DNA from: Candidatus Gastranaerophilales bacterium
GTDB taxonomy: Bacteria > Cyanobacteriota > Vampirovibrionia > Gastranaerophilales > Gastranaerophilaceae
Length of the DNA stretch: 21,332 nucleotides
Assembly: GCA_900769355.1 (NCBI GenBank)
Contig: CAAGGG010000020.1
Location: 1 to 21,332 of the forward strand
Direction of reading: 5' to 3'
The notes beneath the pieces are model-generated. The model worked only from the letters and a program-made list of their open reading frames with translations, searched no databases and was not told where the DNA came from. The position numbers and the translations under genes are program-made. Shown here piece after piece: positions 15,379-21,332 of this stretch. Each line of letters begins with the position of its first letter. Within the stretch, counting starts at the first letter, position 1.

Positions 15379-18218
15379 GTTTCACCTACATTTATATCAA
15401 CAACAAGCGGAACCGACAAAGGTTGATTAAGTTCCATTGCCTCTTTTACAAGCGTTTTAACCTCATCTAATTCCGATTTCAGAACCTCAACCACAAGTTC
15501 GTCATGAACCTGCATTATCATTTTTGATTTAAGATTATGTTCTTTTAATTTTTTTGCAAAATCTATCATCGCAATTTTCATCAAATCCGCTGCAGTCCCT
15601 TGCATTGGCTGGTTAATCGCAGCACGTTTTGCAAACTCTCTAATCATTGCATTAGAACTTGAAAGTTCTGTTTCCAAATATCTTTTGCGACCGAAAATAG
15701 TTTCGACATAACCTTGTTTTTCAACTTCACGAACAATTCCTTCCATATACGCCTTAACTCTCGGGTAAGTTGCAAAATATTTATCAATAAACTCTCCCGC
15801 CTCAGCATTTGAAATTCCTATAGCTTTTGCAAGCCCATATTTACTTTGTCCATAAATAATCCCAAAATTAACCGCTTTTGATTTATAGCGCATTTCTTTT
15901 GTAACTTCTTCGACCGGAACCTCAAAAACCTTTGACGCCGTCAGTGTATGTACATCAACACCAGTCTTAAATGCTTCCATAAGGTGTTTGTCTTCTGTAA
16001 TATGTGCCAACAGGCGAAGTTCAATCTGCGAGTAATCCGCAGACAAAATAAGAGAGTTTTCTCTGTCCTTTGGCACAAATGCGTTTCGAATTTTATTACC
16101 TTCTTCCGTTCTTGCCGGAATATTCTGCAAATTCGGGTTAGATGACGACAATCTACCTGTTGCCGTAACAGTTTGATTATAAGTCGTATGTATTCGATCG
16201 TCTTTGCGTTCTATTAATGCCGGAAGTGCCTCTGTATAAGTAGATTTCAGCTTTGCATATCGTCTATAATCAAGGATTAATCTTGCAATTTCATGTTCTT
16301 GTGCCAACTCTTCCAAAACCGCTGCGCTTGTTGAATATGCCGCTTTCCCACGTTTCTTTTTGGATTTAATCCCCATTTTATCAAACAGAGTTTCTCCAAC
16401 CTGTCGAGGAGAATTTATATTAAATGGAGTTCCCGCAAGCTCATAGATTTTTCCTTCTATTTTGCCAAGCTCACCATTCATATATATTGTCAAATCGCGC
16501 AAATATTTTTCATCTATTGAAACCCCATCATACTCCATATCCGCAAGCACAAAAGTCAATGGAACTTCAATATCATAAACAAGTTTTTGCTCGTTCTCGT
16601 CCAAATTTTGAGCCCAATACTTTGTCAATTCAAGAATTACAGATGTTTCTTCAGTAGCAAAATTTGTTGCAATTTCCGCATTCACATCAACAAATTTAAC
16701 CTGTTTTTTCTTTTCTTTTTCAAACGGAGCAAACGGCGTAATTGCGTGTTGCAGATTTTCAATTGATTGAATTTCCAAATCGTGGTTGCGATTTGTGTCT
16801 TTTACATAACTTGCAAGCACAACATCAAAAATTATACCGTCAGCATTTATCCCCAAATTCCGCAAAACATTGAATTCTGTCTTGGCATCAAAAGTCGTCT
16901 TTTTAACGTTTTTGTCCTCAAAAATCGGTTTCAATTCAGAAATAACGACATCAAACGGCAATTGATTTTCGATATTAGAATGTTTCAAAGGAATATAAAA
17001 AGCTTTTATTCCGCCTTCTTCTTTCACCTCAATCCTGTCTTTTGCACTCATGCTTTCTGAAAGTGCAAACGACAAACCGATAAGTTCAGAATTTACGGCA
17101 TTTCTAACATCTGAATAAGTCTTAAACGCAATCAATGACTGAGATTTAAGCATAGCTATCAAATCTTTTAAATCTTGTGAGTCAGCAATCAATTTTTTAT
17201 CAAAATTAAGACTAGATTCTTTGTTCAATTCTTCACTTACTGCTTCTGAGAAAAAGCCCAATTGCATTGAACCGTCTGAATTTACCTGAGGAGCTTGAAC
17301 CGGCGCAACATGTTCTGTTTTATCAAAAGAATACATAATCGAATTTATATTCTTGATAAATGTATAAAACTGCATCTTCTTTAAAAACTCTGTAACAGCA
17401 GTAGTATCAGGCAACTCAACTTTCGTTTTATCAAAATCGAAATTAATATCCAAATTACGAATAATAGTAGCCAGATATTGACTCAATTTCGCCTGTTCAA
17501 TACCATTACAAATCTTTTCTCTCACGGATTTTTCAGGAATATTTTCGCAATCCGCAAGACATGCATCTAATGTTCCATAGCGAGCCAAAAGTTTTTGTGC
17601 TGTCTTTTCTCCAATTCCTTTAATTCCCGGAATACAATCAGAAGTATCGCCACGCAAACCTTTATAATCAATAACTTGATTTGGATAAACCCCTAATTTT
17701 TCATAAATTTTATCCCAATTATATTCAACAAGTTCTCCCTTTGTAGGCAAAATAACCTTCACACAGCCGTCTTTATCAACAAGCTGAAAAGCGTCTTGAT
17801 CACCTGTCAAAATCAAAACCTTATGACCAAGTTCGCACGCTTCACGAGAAATCGTGCCGATTACATCGTCCGCCTCAAAACCTTCTTTGGTATAAATCGG
17901 GATATTAAAAGCTCTCAATCCTTCATATATAAGCCCCATTTGCACCCTCATAGGATCAGGCATTGCAGAACGATTGCACTTATAATCCGCAAATTTTTCA
18001 GTTCTAAAAGTCTTATGGCTGACATCAAAAGCCACAGCAATTGCATCAGCCTTCAAATCCTCATTTTTCAACAAATCAAAAATCGCCTTAAAAAAACCAT
18101 AAACCGCCCAAGTCGGAGTACCGTCAGACGTACTCATAGCAGTTCTTTCCAACGCATAATACTGTCTAAATGCCAGCGCATGCCCATCTATTAAAATTAA
18201 TGTTTTACTATTCCCCAT
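15363..18218 (-). CDS. polA: DNA polymerase I
   Basis: This 951-aa PolA fills gaps and removes RNA primers. Residues 1-290 are the 5' nuclease (LILIDGHALAFR, FEADDVIGT, LTGDQDAFQL, GLRGDTSDCIPGIKGIG). The polymerase domain has motif A SADYSQIELRLLAH with Asp728, motif B KSKAVNFGIIYG (779-790) and motif C QVHDELVVEV with Asp906. The middle region (about 340-540) aligns with the 3'-5' exonuclease, but the exo I DxE is replaced by IAFKTYSD (363-370). The exo II Asp is Glu in DAKTEFNVL and exo III reads NFATEE. Proofreading is therefore probably lost, as in Taq and Bst. No SD is visible; a promoter lies just before the ATG. Confidence 0.96.
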   Translation of the reverse strand: MGNSKTLILIDGHALAFRQYYALERTAMSTSDGTPTWAVYGFFKAIFDLLKNEDLKADAIAVAFDVSHKTFRTEKFADYKCNRSAMPDPMRVQMGLIYEGLRAFNIPIYTKEGFEADDVIGTISREACELGHKVLILTGDQDAFQLVDKDGCVKVILPTKGELVEYNWDKIYEKLGVYPNQVIDYKGLRGDTSDCIPGIKGIGEKTAQKLLARYGTLDACLADCENIPEKSVREKICNGIEQAKLSQYLATIIRNLDINFDFDKTKVELPDTTAVTEFLKKMQFYTFIKNINSIMYSFDKTEHVAPVQAPQVNSDGSMQLGFFSEAVSEELNKESSLNFDKKLIADSQDLKDLIAMLKSQSLIAFKTYSDVRNAVNSELIGLSFALSESMSAKDRIEVKEEGGIKAFYIPLKHSNIENQLPFDVVISELKPIFEDKNVKKTTFDAKTEFNVLRNLGINADGIIFDVVLASYVKDTNRNHDLEIQSIENLQHAITPFAPFEKEKKKQVKFVDVNAEIATNFATEETSVILELTKYWAQNLDENEQKLVYDIEVPLTFVLADMEYDGVSIDEKYLRDLTIYMNGELGKIEGKIYELAGTPFNINSPRQVGETLFDKMGIKSKKKRGKAAYSTSAAVLEELAQEHEIARLILDYRRYAKLKSTYTEALPALIERKDDRIHTTYNQTVTATGRLSSSNPNLQNIPARTEEGNKIRNAFVPKDRENSLILSADYSQIELRLLAHITEDKHLMEAFKTGVDVHTLTASKVFEVPVEEVTKEMRYKSKAVNFGIIYGQSKYGLAKAIGISNAEAGEFIDKYFATYPRVKAYMEGIVREVEKQGYVETIFGRKRYLETELSSSNAMIREFAKRAAINQPMQGTAADLMKIAMIDFAKKLKEHNLKSKMIMQVHDELVVEVLKSELDEVKTLVKEAMELNQPLSVPLVVDINVGETWKEQ

Positions 18219-18224
18219 AAATCT

Positions 18225-18253
18225 ATTTTCGCATAAAAAAAGAATACTGACAA
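18225..18253 (-). promoter_or_regulatory. Promoter directly before polA
   Basis: On the leftward strand TTGTCA (18248-18253), a 17-nt spacer ending in an extended-10 TGC, and GAAAAT (18225-18230) end 6 nt before the polA ATG at 18216-18218. The -10 is a weak match, but spacing and the -35 are good. Confidence 0.4.
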
Positions 18254-18257
18254 ATTG

Positions 18258-18584
18258 TTAAGTTAAAGTAATTGCTTTCAGAATTTTATAAATCTCTTCA
18301 ATCTTATCCCTATCGTCTTTCACATCATTCACAATCTTGTGAATATCATCAACCAACTCGCTAGTTGATCTCAAATGGGCAACAGAAAATAATTCATCTA
18401 AAGAAACATCAAGACATTCAAGAAGCTTTTCCATAGTTTGAGCAGTCATAAAATTTTTACCTGTCTCTATTCCAATTAGAGTAAACGTAGAAATATTGAC
18501 CTTTTCAGCTAATTTTTCTTGCGTTAGTCCTCGCTTTTGTCTCAATCGCTTTATCTTTATACCTATTTCCTTTTTAACGTCCAT
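18258..18584 (-). CDS. XRE-family helix-turn-helix transcriptional regulator
   Basis: The 108-aa protein has a classical Cro/C1-type HTH in its first 65 residues (IKRLRQKRGLTQEKLAEKVNISTFTLIGIETG, with the recognition helix around residues 32-44). A charged helical tail (VDDIHKIVNDVKDDRDKIEEIYKIL) follows and is probably a dimerisation coiled coil. It reads into polA after 39 bp. No SD is seen; TAGAAT (18591-18596) sits 6 nt before the ATG. The divergent region upstream carries a 17-bp direct repeat that may be its operator. Its target genes are unknown; autoregulation and control of the divergent membrane-protein gene are the simplest idea. Confidence 0.9.
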   Translation of the reverse strand: MDVKKEIGIKIKRLRQKRGLTQEKLAEKVNISTFTLIGIETGKNFMTAQTMEKLLECLDVSLDELFSVAHLRSTSELVDDIHKIVNDVKDDRDKIEEIYKILKAITLT

Positions 18585-18646
18585 TTTTTTATTCTACATT
18601 GTTTTTTAGAATTTTAAAATATAACTTACCTACATATAATCAGCTT

Positions 18647-18736
18647 ATTCTGTAATTTAATATAATGTTTATTAAGAATTGTAAACACGTATTGCATTGA
18701 TATTACTGTATTTTAGAAAATTCTGTAATTTAATAT
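18647..18736. repeat. Pair of 17-bp direct repeats in the divergent regulator region
   Basis: ATTCTGTAATTTAATAT occurs identically at 18647-18663 and 18720-18736, 73 bp apart (about seven helical turns). The pair lies between the XRE gene and the rightward membrane-protein gene. The arrangement fits two operator sites on the same DNA face, but it could also be a chance or duplicated AT-rich segment. Confidence 0.55.
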
Positions 18737-18819
18737 CTGTTTAATTAGCAATTTTATAATTAAAAAATTTTTAATATAAGAGTAAAAAGTAGTAAACCAA
18801 AAATAGAAAGGTGGTTATT

Positions 18820-19248
18820 ATGACATCATTTATGGCTCAAAGCATTGGCGGACCTGTAATTGGATCAATGGTTGGAACAGACAAAGGAGATTTTTCTAAC
18901 AGAACAAAATGTGCAGGAGCACAACTTAAAAACAATTTAACAACAGGATTAACCTCAGCAACAGTTGGAGTTGCCGCAGGCGCCGGAATTCTTTATGCAA
19001 CAAAAAGTCCTAGAAGACTTGTAAAAATAGCACAAACTTTCGATAAAGTTGCTAAGAAAATTCTCCCTAAAAATGTAAATTTAAAAAATATTAGTAAGAA
19101 ATCAAAAATTGCAATGGTAATTGGTTTACCACTTCTTGCAATTTCATCTTACATTAGTGGTAGACACTTATATAAAATGGGGCAAATTGACCAAAAATAC
19201 ACAGACCAAGCAAAACTTAAAGAACATCAACAAGATGTATTAGCATAA
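18820..19248 (+). CDS. Small membrane-associated orphan protein, 142 aa
   Basis: I chose ATG at 18820 because GAAAGGTGG just upstream forms the SD; the GTG at 18811 is part of that SD and would only add three residues. Two hydrophobic segments are visible: a Gly/Ala-rich TSATVGVAAGAGILYA near residues 46-61 and IAMVIGLPLLAISSYISG near 95-112. A basic region (KSPRRLVKIAQTFDKVAKKILPK) lies between them, and the C-terminus is polar. No family is recognised. It faces the XRE regulator divergently and ends at the terminator shared with clpX. Confidence 0.75.
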   Translation: MTSFMAQSIGGPVIGSMVGTDKGDFSNRTKCAGAQLKNNLTTGLTSATVGVAAGAGILYATKSPRRLVKIAQTFDKVAKKILPKNVNLKNISKKSKIAMVIGLPLLAISSYISGRHLYKMGQIDQKYTDQAKLKEHQQDVLA

Positions 19249-19255
19249 CAACAAT

Positions 19256-19287
19256 AAAAAAAGGGGAGAATTAATCTCCCTTTTTTT
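19256..19287. terminator. Bidirectional intrinsic terminator between the membrane-protein gene and clpX
   Basis: AAAAAAAGGGGAGA (19256-19269) pairs with TCTCCCTTTTTTT (19275-19287) around a 5-nt loop, with one unpaired G. It gives a U-run on both strands and overlaps the clpX stop codon at 19286-19288, so it serves both convergent genes. Confidence 0.85.
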
Positions 19288-20599
19288 ATGCACTAATTTC
19301 TTTGTTGTTATCGTCCTTTGTCGGAAGAGGTACAACCTCGGCATTTTTACGGTTCTTAACCATATCAGCCGTAACAACAAATTTCTTAATATCATTTTTC
19401 GTTGGAACATCATACATAACATCAAGCATGATTTCTTCAACAATTGATTTCAATGCTCTCGCACCGGTTTTACGTTTAATTGCTTCTTGTGCGATTAAAT
19501 CAATTGCTTCCGGTTCAAATTCCAAATCAACACCGTCCATTTCCAACAAACATTTATACTGTTTTACAACGGCGTTTTTAGGTTCTGTCAAAATCATTTT
19601 CAATGTTTTTTCATTCAATTGATCCAAAACAGCATAAACAGGAACACGACCGATAAATTCAGGTATCAAGCCGAATTTCAACAAGTCTTCCGGTTGCAAT
19701 TTTTTCAACATTTTTGCAGCCGCTGCTTCTTTTTCAACCTGTGTCATCGGAGCTTTTGCACCAAATCCAACAGATGTTCCTTCGCCCGCTCTATGTTCAA
19801 CAATTTTGTCTAAGCCGACAAATGCACCGCCTACGATGAACAAAATATTTTTTGTATCAATTTCAATAAACTCTTGATGTGGGTGTTTTCTTCCTCCTTG
19901 TGGCGGAACGTGAGCAACTGTACCTTCAATCATTTTCAACAAAGCCTGTTGAACACCTTCACCAGATACGTCACGTGTAATAGAAGTGTTTTCAGATTTT
20001 CTTGAAATTTTATCGATTTCATCAATATATATAATGCCTCGTTCAGCCTTTGAAGAATCAAACTCAGCATTTTGATACAATCTCAGCAAGATATTTTCAA
20101 CATCGTCGCCAACATAGCCTGCTTCTGTAAGCGTTGTAGCATCTGCAACTGCAAACGGAACATCAAGCATTTTAGCCAAAGTTTGCGCCAAAAGCGTTTT
20201 ACCGGAACCTGTTGGACCAACAAGCAAAATATTTGATTTTTGGATTTCAACAGAATCTCCGTTTTCTGCTTCTTTATTATGTTTTAGACGTTTGTAGTGG
20301 TTATAAACAGCTACTGACAAAACCTTTTTAGCGTCGTCTTGACCAACAATATATTCATCAAGATATGCTTTGATTTCGTGAGGTTTTGGAATTGGTTTTT
20401 CTTCTGCTTCAGCAGCCTCTGCGCCTTCGCCACCTTCTTTATCTTTATTTTCAAAGAACTCTTCATCTAAAATTTGATTACAAAGTTCTACACATTCATC
20501 GCAAATATAAACCTCAGGGCCTGCGATTAATTTCTTAACCTGATCCTGTGATTTTCCGCAAAATGAACATTTTAATCTACTATCATCATGTTTTGGCAT
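19286..20599 (-). CDS. clpX: ClpX, ATP-dependent unfoldase of the ClpXP protease
   Basis: ClpX recognises tagged substrates and threads them into ClpP. The 437-aa protein has an N-terminal C4 zinc finger (Cys11, Cys14, Cys33, Cys36), an acidic Glu/Ala linker (50-68), and Walker A GPTGSGKT (128-135). The pore-loop GYVG (161-164), Walker B IIYIDEID (189-196) and the RKH loop GRKHP (236-240) follow. The ClpP-docking loop reads VGF (in TSVGFGAK) rather than the usual IGF, a conservative change. No SD precedes the ATG at 20599. It follows clpP by 64 bp, with a hairpin in the gap. Confidence 0.97.
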   Translation of the reverse strand: MPKHDDSRLKCSFCGKSQDQVKKLIAGPEVYICDECVELCNQILDEEFFENKDKEGGEGAEAAEAEEKPIPKPHEIKAYLDEYIVGQDDAKKVLSVAVYNHYKRLKHNKEAENGDSVEIQKSNILLVGPTGSGKTLLAQTLAKMLDVPFAVADATTLTEAGYVGDDVENILLRLYQNAEFDSSKAERGIIYIDEIDKISRKSENTSITRDVSGEGVQQALLKMIEGTVAHVPPQGGRKHPHQEFIEIDTKNILFIVGGAFVGLDKIVEHRAGEGTSVGFGAKAPMTQVEKEAAAAKMLKKLQPEDLLKFGLIPEFIGRVPVYAVLDQLNEKTLKMILTEPKNAVVKQYKCLLEMDGVDLEFEPEAIDLIAQEAIKRKTGARALKSIVEEIMLDVMYDVPTKNDIKKFVVTADMVKNRKNAEVVPLPTKDDNNKEISA

Positions 20600-20606
20600 G
20601 TCTTAT

Positions 20607-20635
20607 ATTATGGGCTTACAACTTGATATCATCAA
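20607..20635 (-). promoter_or_regulatory. Possible internal promoter before clpX
   Basis: On the leftward strand TTGATG (20630-20635), a 17-nt spacer and CATAAT (20607-20612) end 7 nt before the clpX ATG. It overlaps the hairpin at 20613-20645. It would allow clpX expression apart from clpP. Confidence 0.35.
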
Positions 20636-20645
20636 CTTGTAAGCC
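20613..20645. promoter_or_regulatory. Strong hairpin in the clpP-clpX gap
   Basis: GGCTTACAA (20613-20621) pairs perfectly with TTGTAAGCC (20637-20645). After a C-C mismatch, TTGAT (20623-20627) pairs with ATCAA (20631-20635), leaving a 3-nt loop. There is no U-run on the leftward strand, so it is not a simple terminator; it may stabilise or separate the clpP and clpX messages, or be an operator. Confidence 0.6.
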
Positions 20646-20663
20646 TATTCCTTTCTTTTTTTA

Positions 20664-21254
20664 CTACTTAATAGCATCTCTTGATACGACTTTATCAATC
20701 ATACCATATTCCAAAGCCTCAGCCGGAGTCATGATATAATCTCTATCTGTATCTTTTTCGATTTTCTTAATTGACTGTCCTGTATTAGAAGCTAAAATTT
20801 CATTTAATGATTTTTTAATTCTAATAATTTCAGCTGCTTGAATTTCAATATCAGTTGCTTGACCTTGCGCACCACCCAAAGGTTGGTGAATAAGTACTCT
20901 TGAGTGAGGAAGAGCCATTCTCTTACCCTTTGTACCAGATGACAACAAGAATGCACCCATAGAAGCAGCTTGCCCCAAACAAATTGTTGAAACGTCAGCT
21001 CTAATATGTTGCATTGTATCATAGATAGCAAAACCTGCCGTAACAGATCCCCCTGGGCTATTGATGTATAACATAATATCTTTTTCAGGGTTTTCACTGT
21101 CCAACAACAATAATTGAGCTACAACTAAATTTGCAACCATATCGTCAATTGGTGTGCCTAAGAAAATAATTCTTTCTCTCAACAATCTTGAAAAGATATC
21201 GAACGAACGTTCGCCTCTACTTGATTGTTCTATTACTACAGGTACAAAACTCAT
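20664..21254 (-). CDS. clpP: ClpP, serine protease subunit of ClpXP
   Basis: The 196-aa protein is the usual ClpP length. The catalytic triad is visible as Ser98 in GQAASMGAFLL, His123 in RVLIHQPLGG and Asp172 in DTDRDYIM. The INSPGGSVTAG motif (65-75) forms the oxyanion region. ATG at 21254 has AAGGAG upstream. It directly precedes clpX in the usual clpP-clpX order. ClpP assembles as a double heptamer in the cytoplasm and degrades proteins unfolded by ClpX. No missing residue is seen. Confidence 0.97.
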   Translation of the reverse strand: MSFVPVVIEQSSRGERSFDIFSRLLRERIIFLGTPIDDMVANLVVAQLLLLDSENPEKDIMLYINSPGGSVTAGFAIYDTMQHIRADVSTICLGQAASMGAFLLSSGTKGKRMALPHSRVLIHQPLGGAQGQATDIEIQAAEIIRIKKSLNEILASNTGQSIKKIEKDTDRDYIMTPAEALEYGMIDKVVSRDAIK

Positions 21255-21306
21255 TTTTTTCTCCTTATAACATTATTATAAATTTCTTTACTATATTAAT
21301 CAAATA

Positions 21307-21331
21307 ATGTGCCGTAGTAAATACGGCACAT
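21307..21331. promoter_or_regulatory. Perfect 10-bp hairpin upstream of clpP
   Basis: ATGTGCCGTA (21307-21316) pairs perfectly with TACGGCACAT (21322-21331) around GTAAA. On the leftward strand it is followed by TATTTGATT, a weak U-rich run. It may terminate the gene that lies upstream beyond the window or form part of the clpP leader. Confidence 0.5.
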
Positions 21332-21332
21332 A

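Overview
This 21.3 kb window is AT-rich, compact bacterial chromosome. It most likely comes from a gut Gastranaerophilales bacterium (Vampirovibrionia, the former 'Melainabacteria'). That placement is an inference. It rests on the type IV prepilin signature KKSAFTLAEVLITLGIIG, on lptC/lptA homologues implying an LPS-bearing outer membrane, on the low GC, and on several short orphan proteins with no family I recognise. No rRNA, tRNA, CRISPR array, transposase or phage module was seen.

Layout. 1-168 is probably the 3' end of a hydrophobic protein gene that begins outside the window. 376-926 (+) holds two small orphan genes in tandem, closed by a bidirectional terminator. 983-9579 is one long leftward block: lptC, lptA, a TPR protein, dprA and topA are packed with overlaps or gaps of 1-2 nt. 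They are followed, after gaps with palindromes, by aroE (with a glutamine-rich extension of about 215 residues) and a DegT-type sugar aminotransferase. A divergent AT-rich region leads rightward to a uridine-kinase/phosphoribulokinase-like P-loop kinase and an orphan membrane-associated protein (10715/10724-11743).

The second leftward block (11895-18584) begins with an XRE regulator, then polA, a small exported protein, a WecG/TagA glycosyltransferase, a lone transketolase N-terminal half and a YhcH/YjgK/YiaL protein. It ends with a separately promoted prepilin gene. A small rightward membrane-protein gene (18820-19248) converges on leftward clpP-clpX, sharing a bidirectional terminator.

The most striking signal is in the prepilin gene. 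A canonical promoter, Shine-Dalgarno (SD) sequence and ATG lead after ten codons into a run of 11 G (coding strand). The run leaves that ATG out of frame with the pilin; 10 or 13 G would restore a fused leader. This looks like a phase-variation switch in the OFF state, unless it is a homopolymer sequencing error. Part of the prepilin leader is encoded by a short CATTCTGA-type repeat, and a longer palindromic copy lies just downstream of the same gene.

Other points: at least four genes (lptC, wecG, polA, clpX) have a sigma70-like -35/-10 pair 6-8 nt upstream of the start codon and no SD, suggesting leaderless or near-leaderless mRNAs. PolA has lost the 3'-5' exonuclease DxE motif. The transketolase N-half has no C-half beside it. 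No large novel defence or biosynthetic system is visible.
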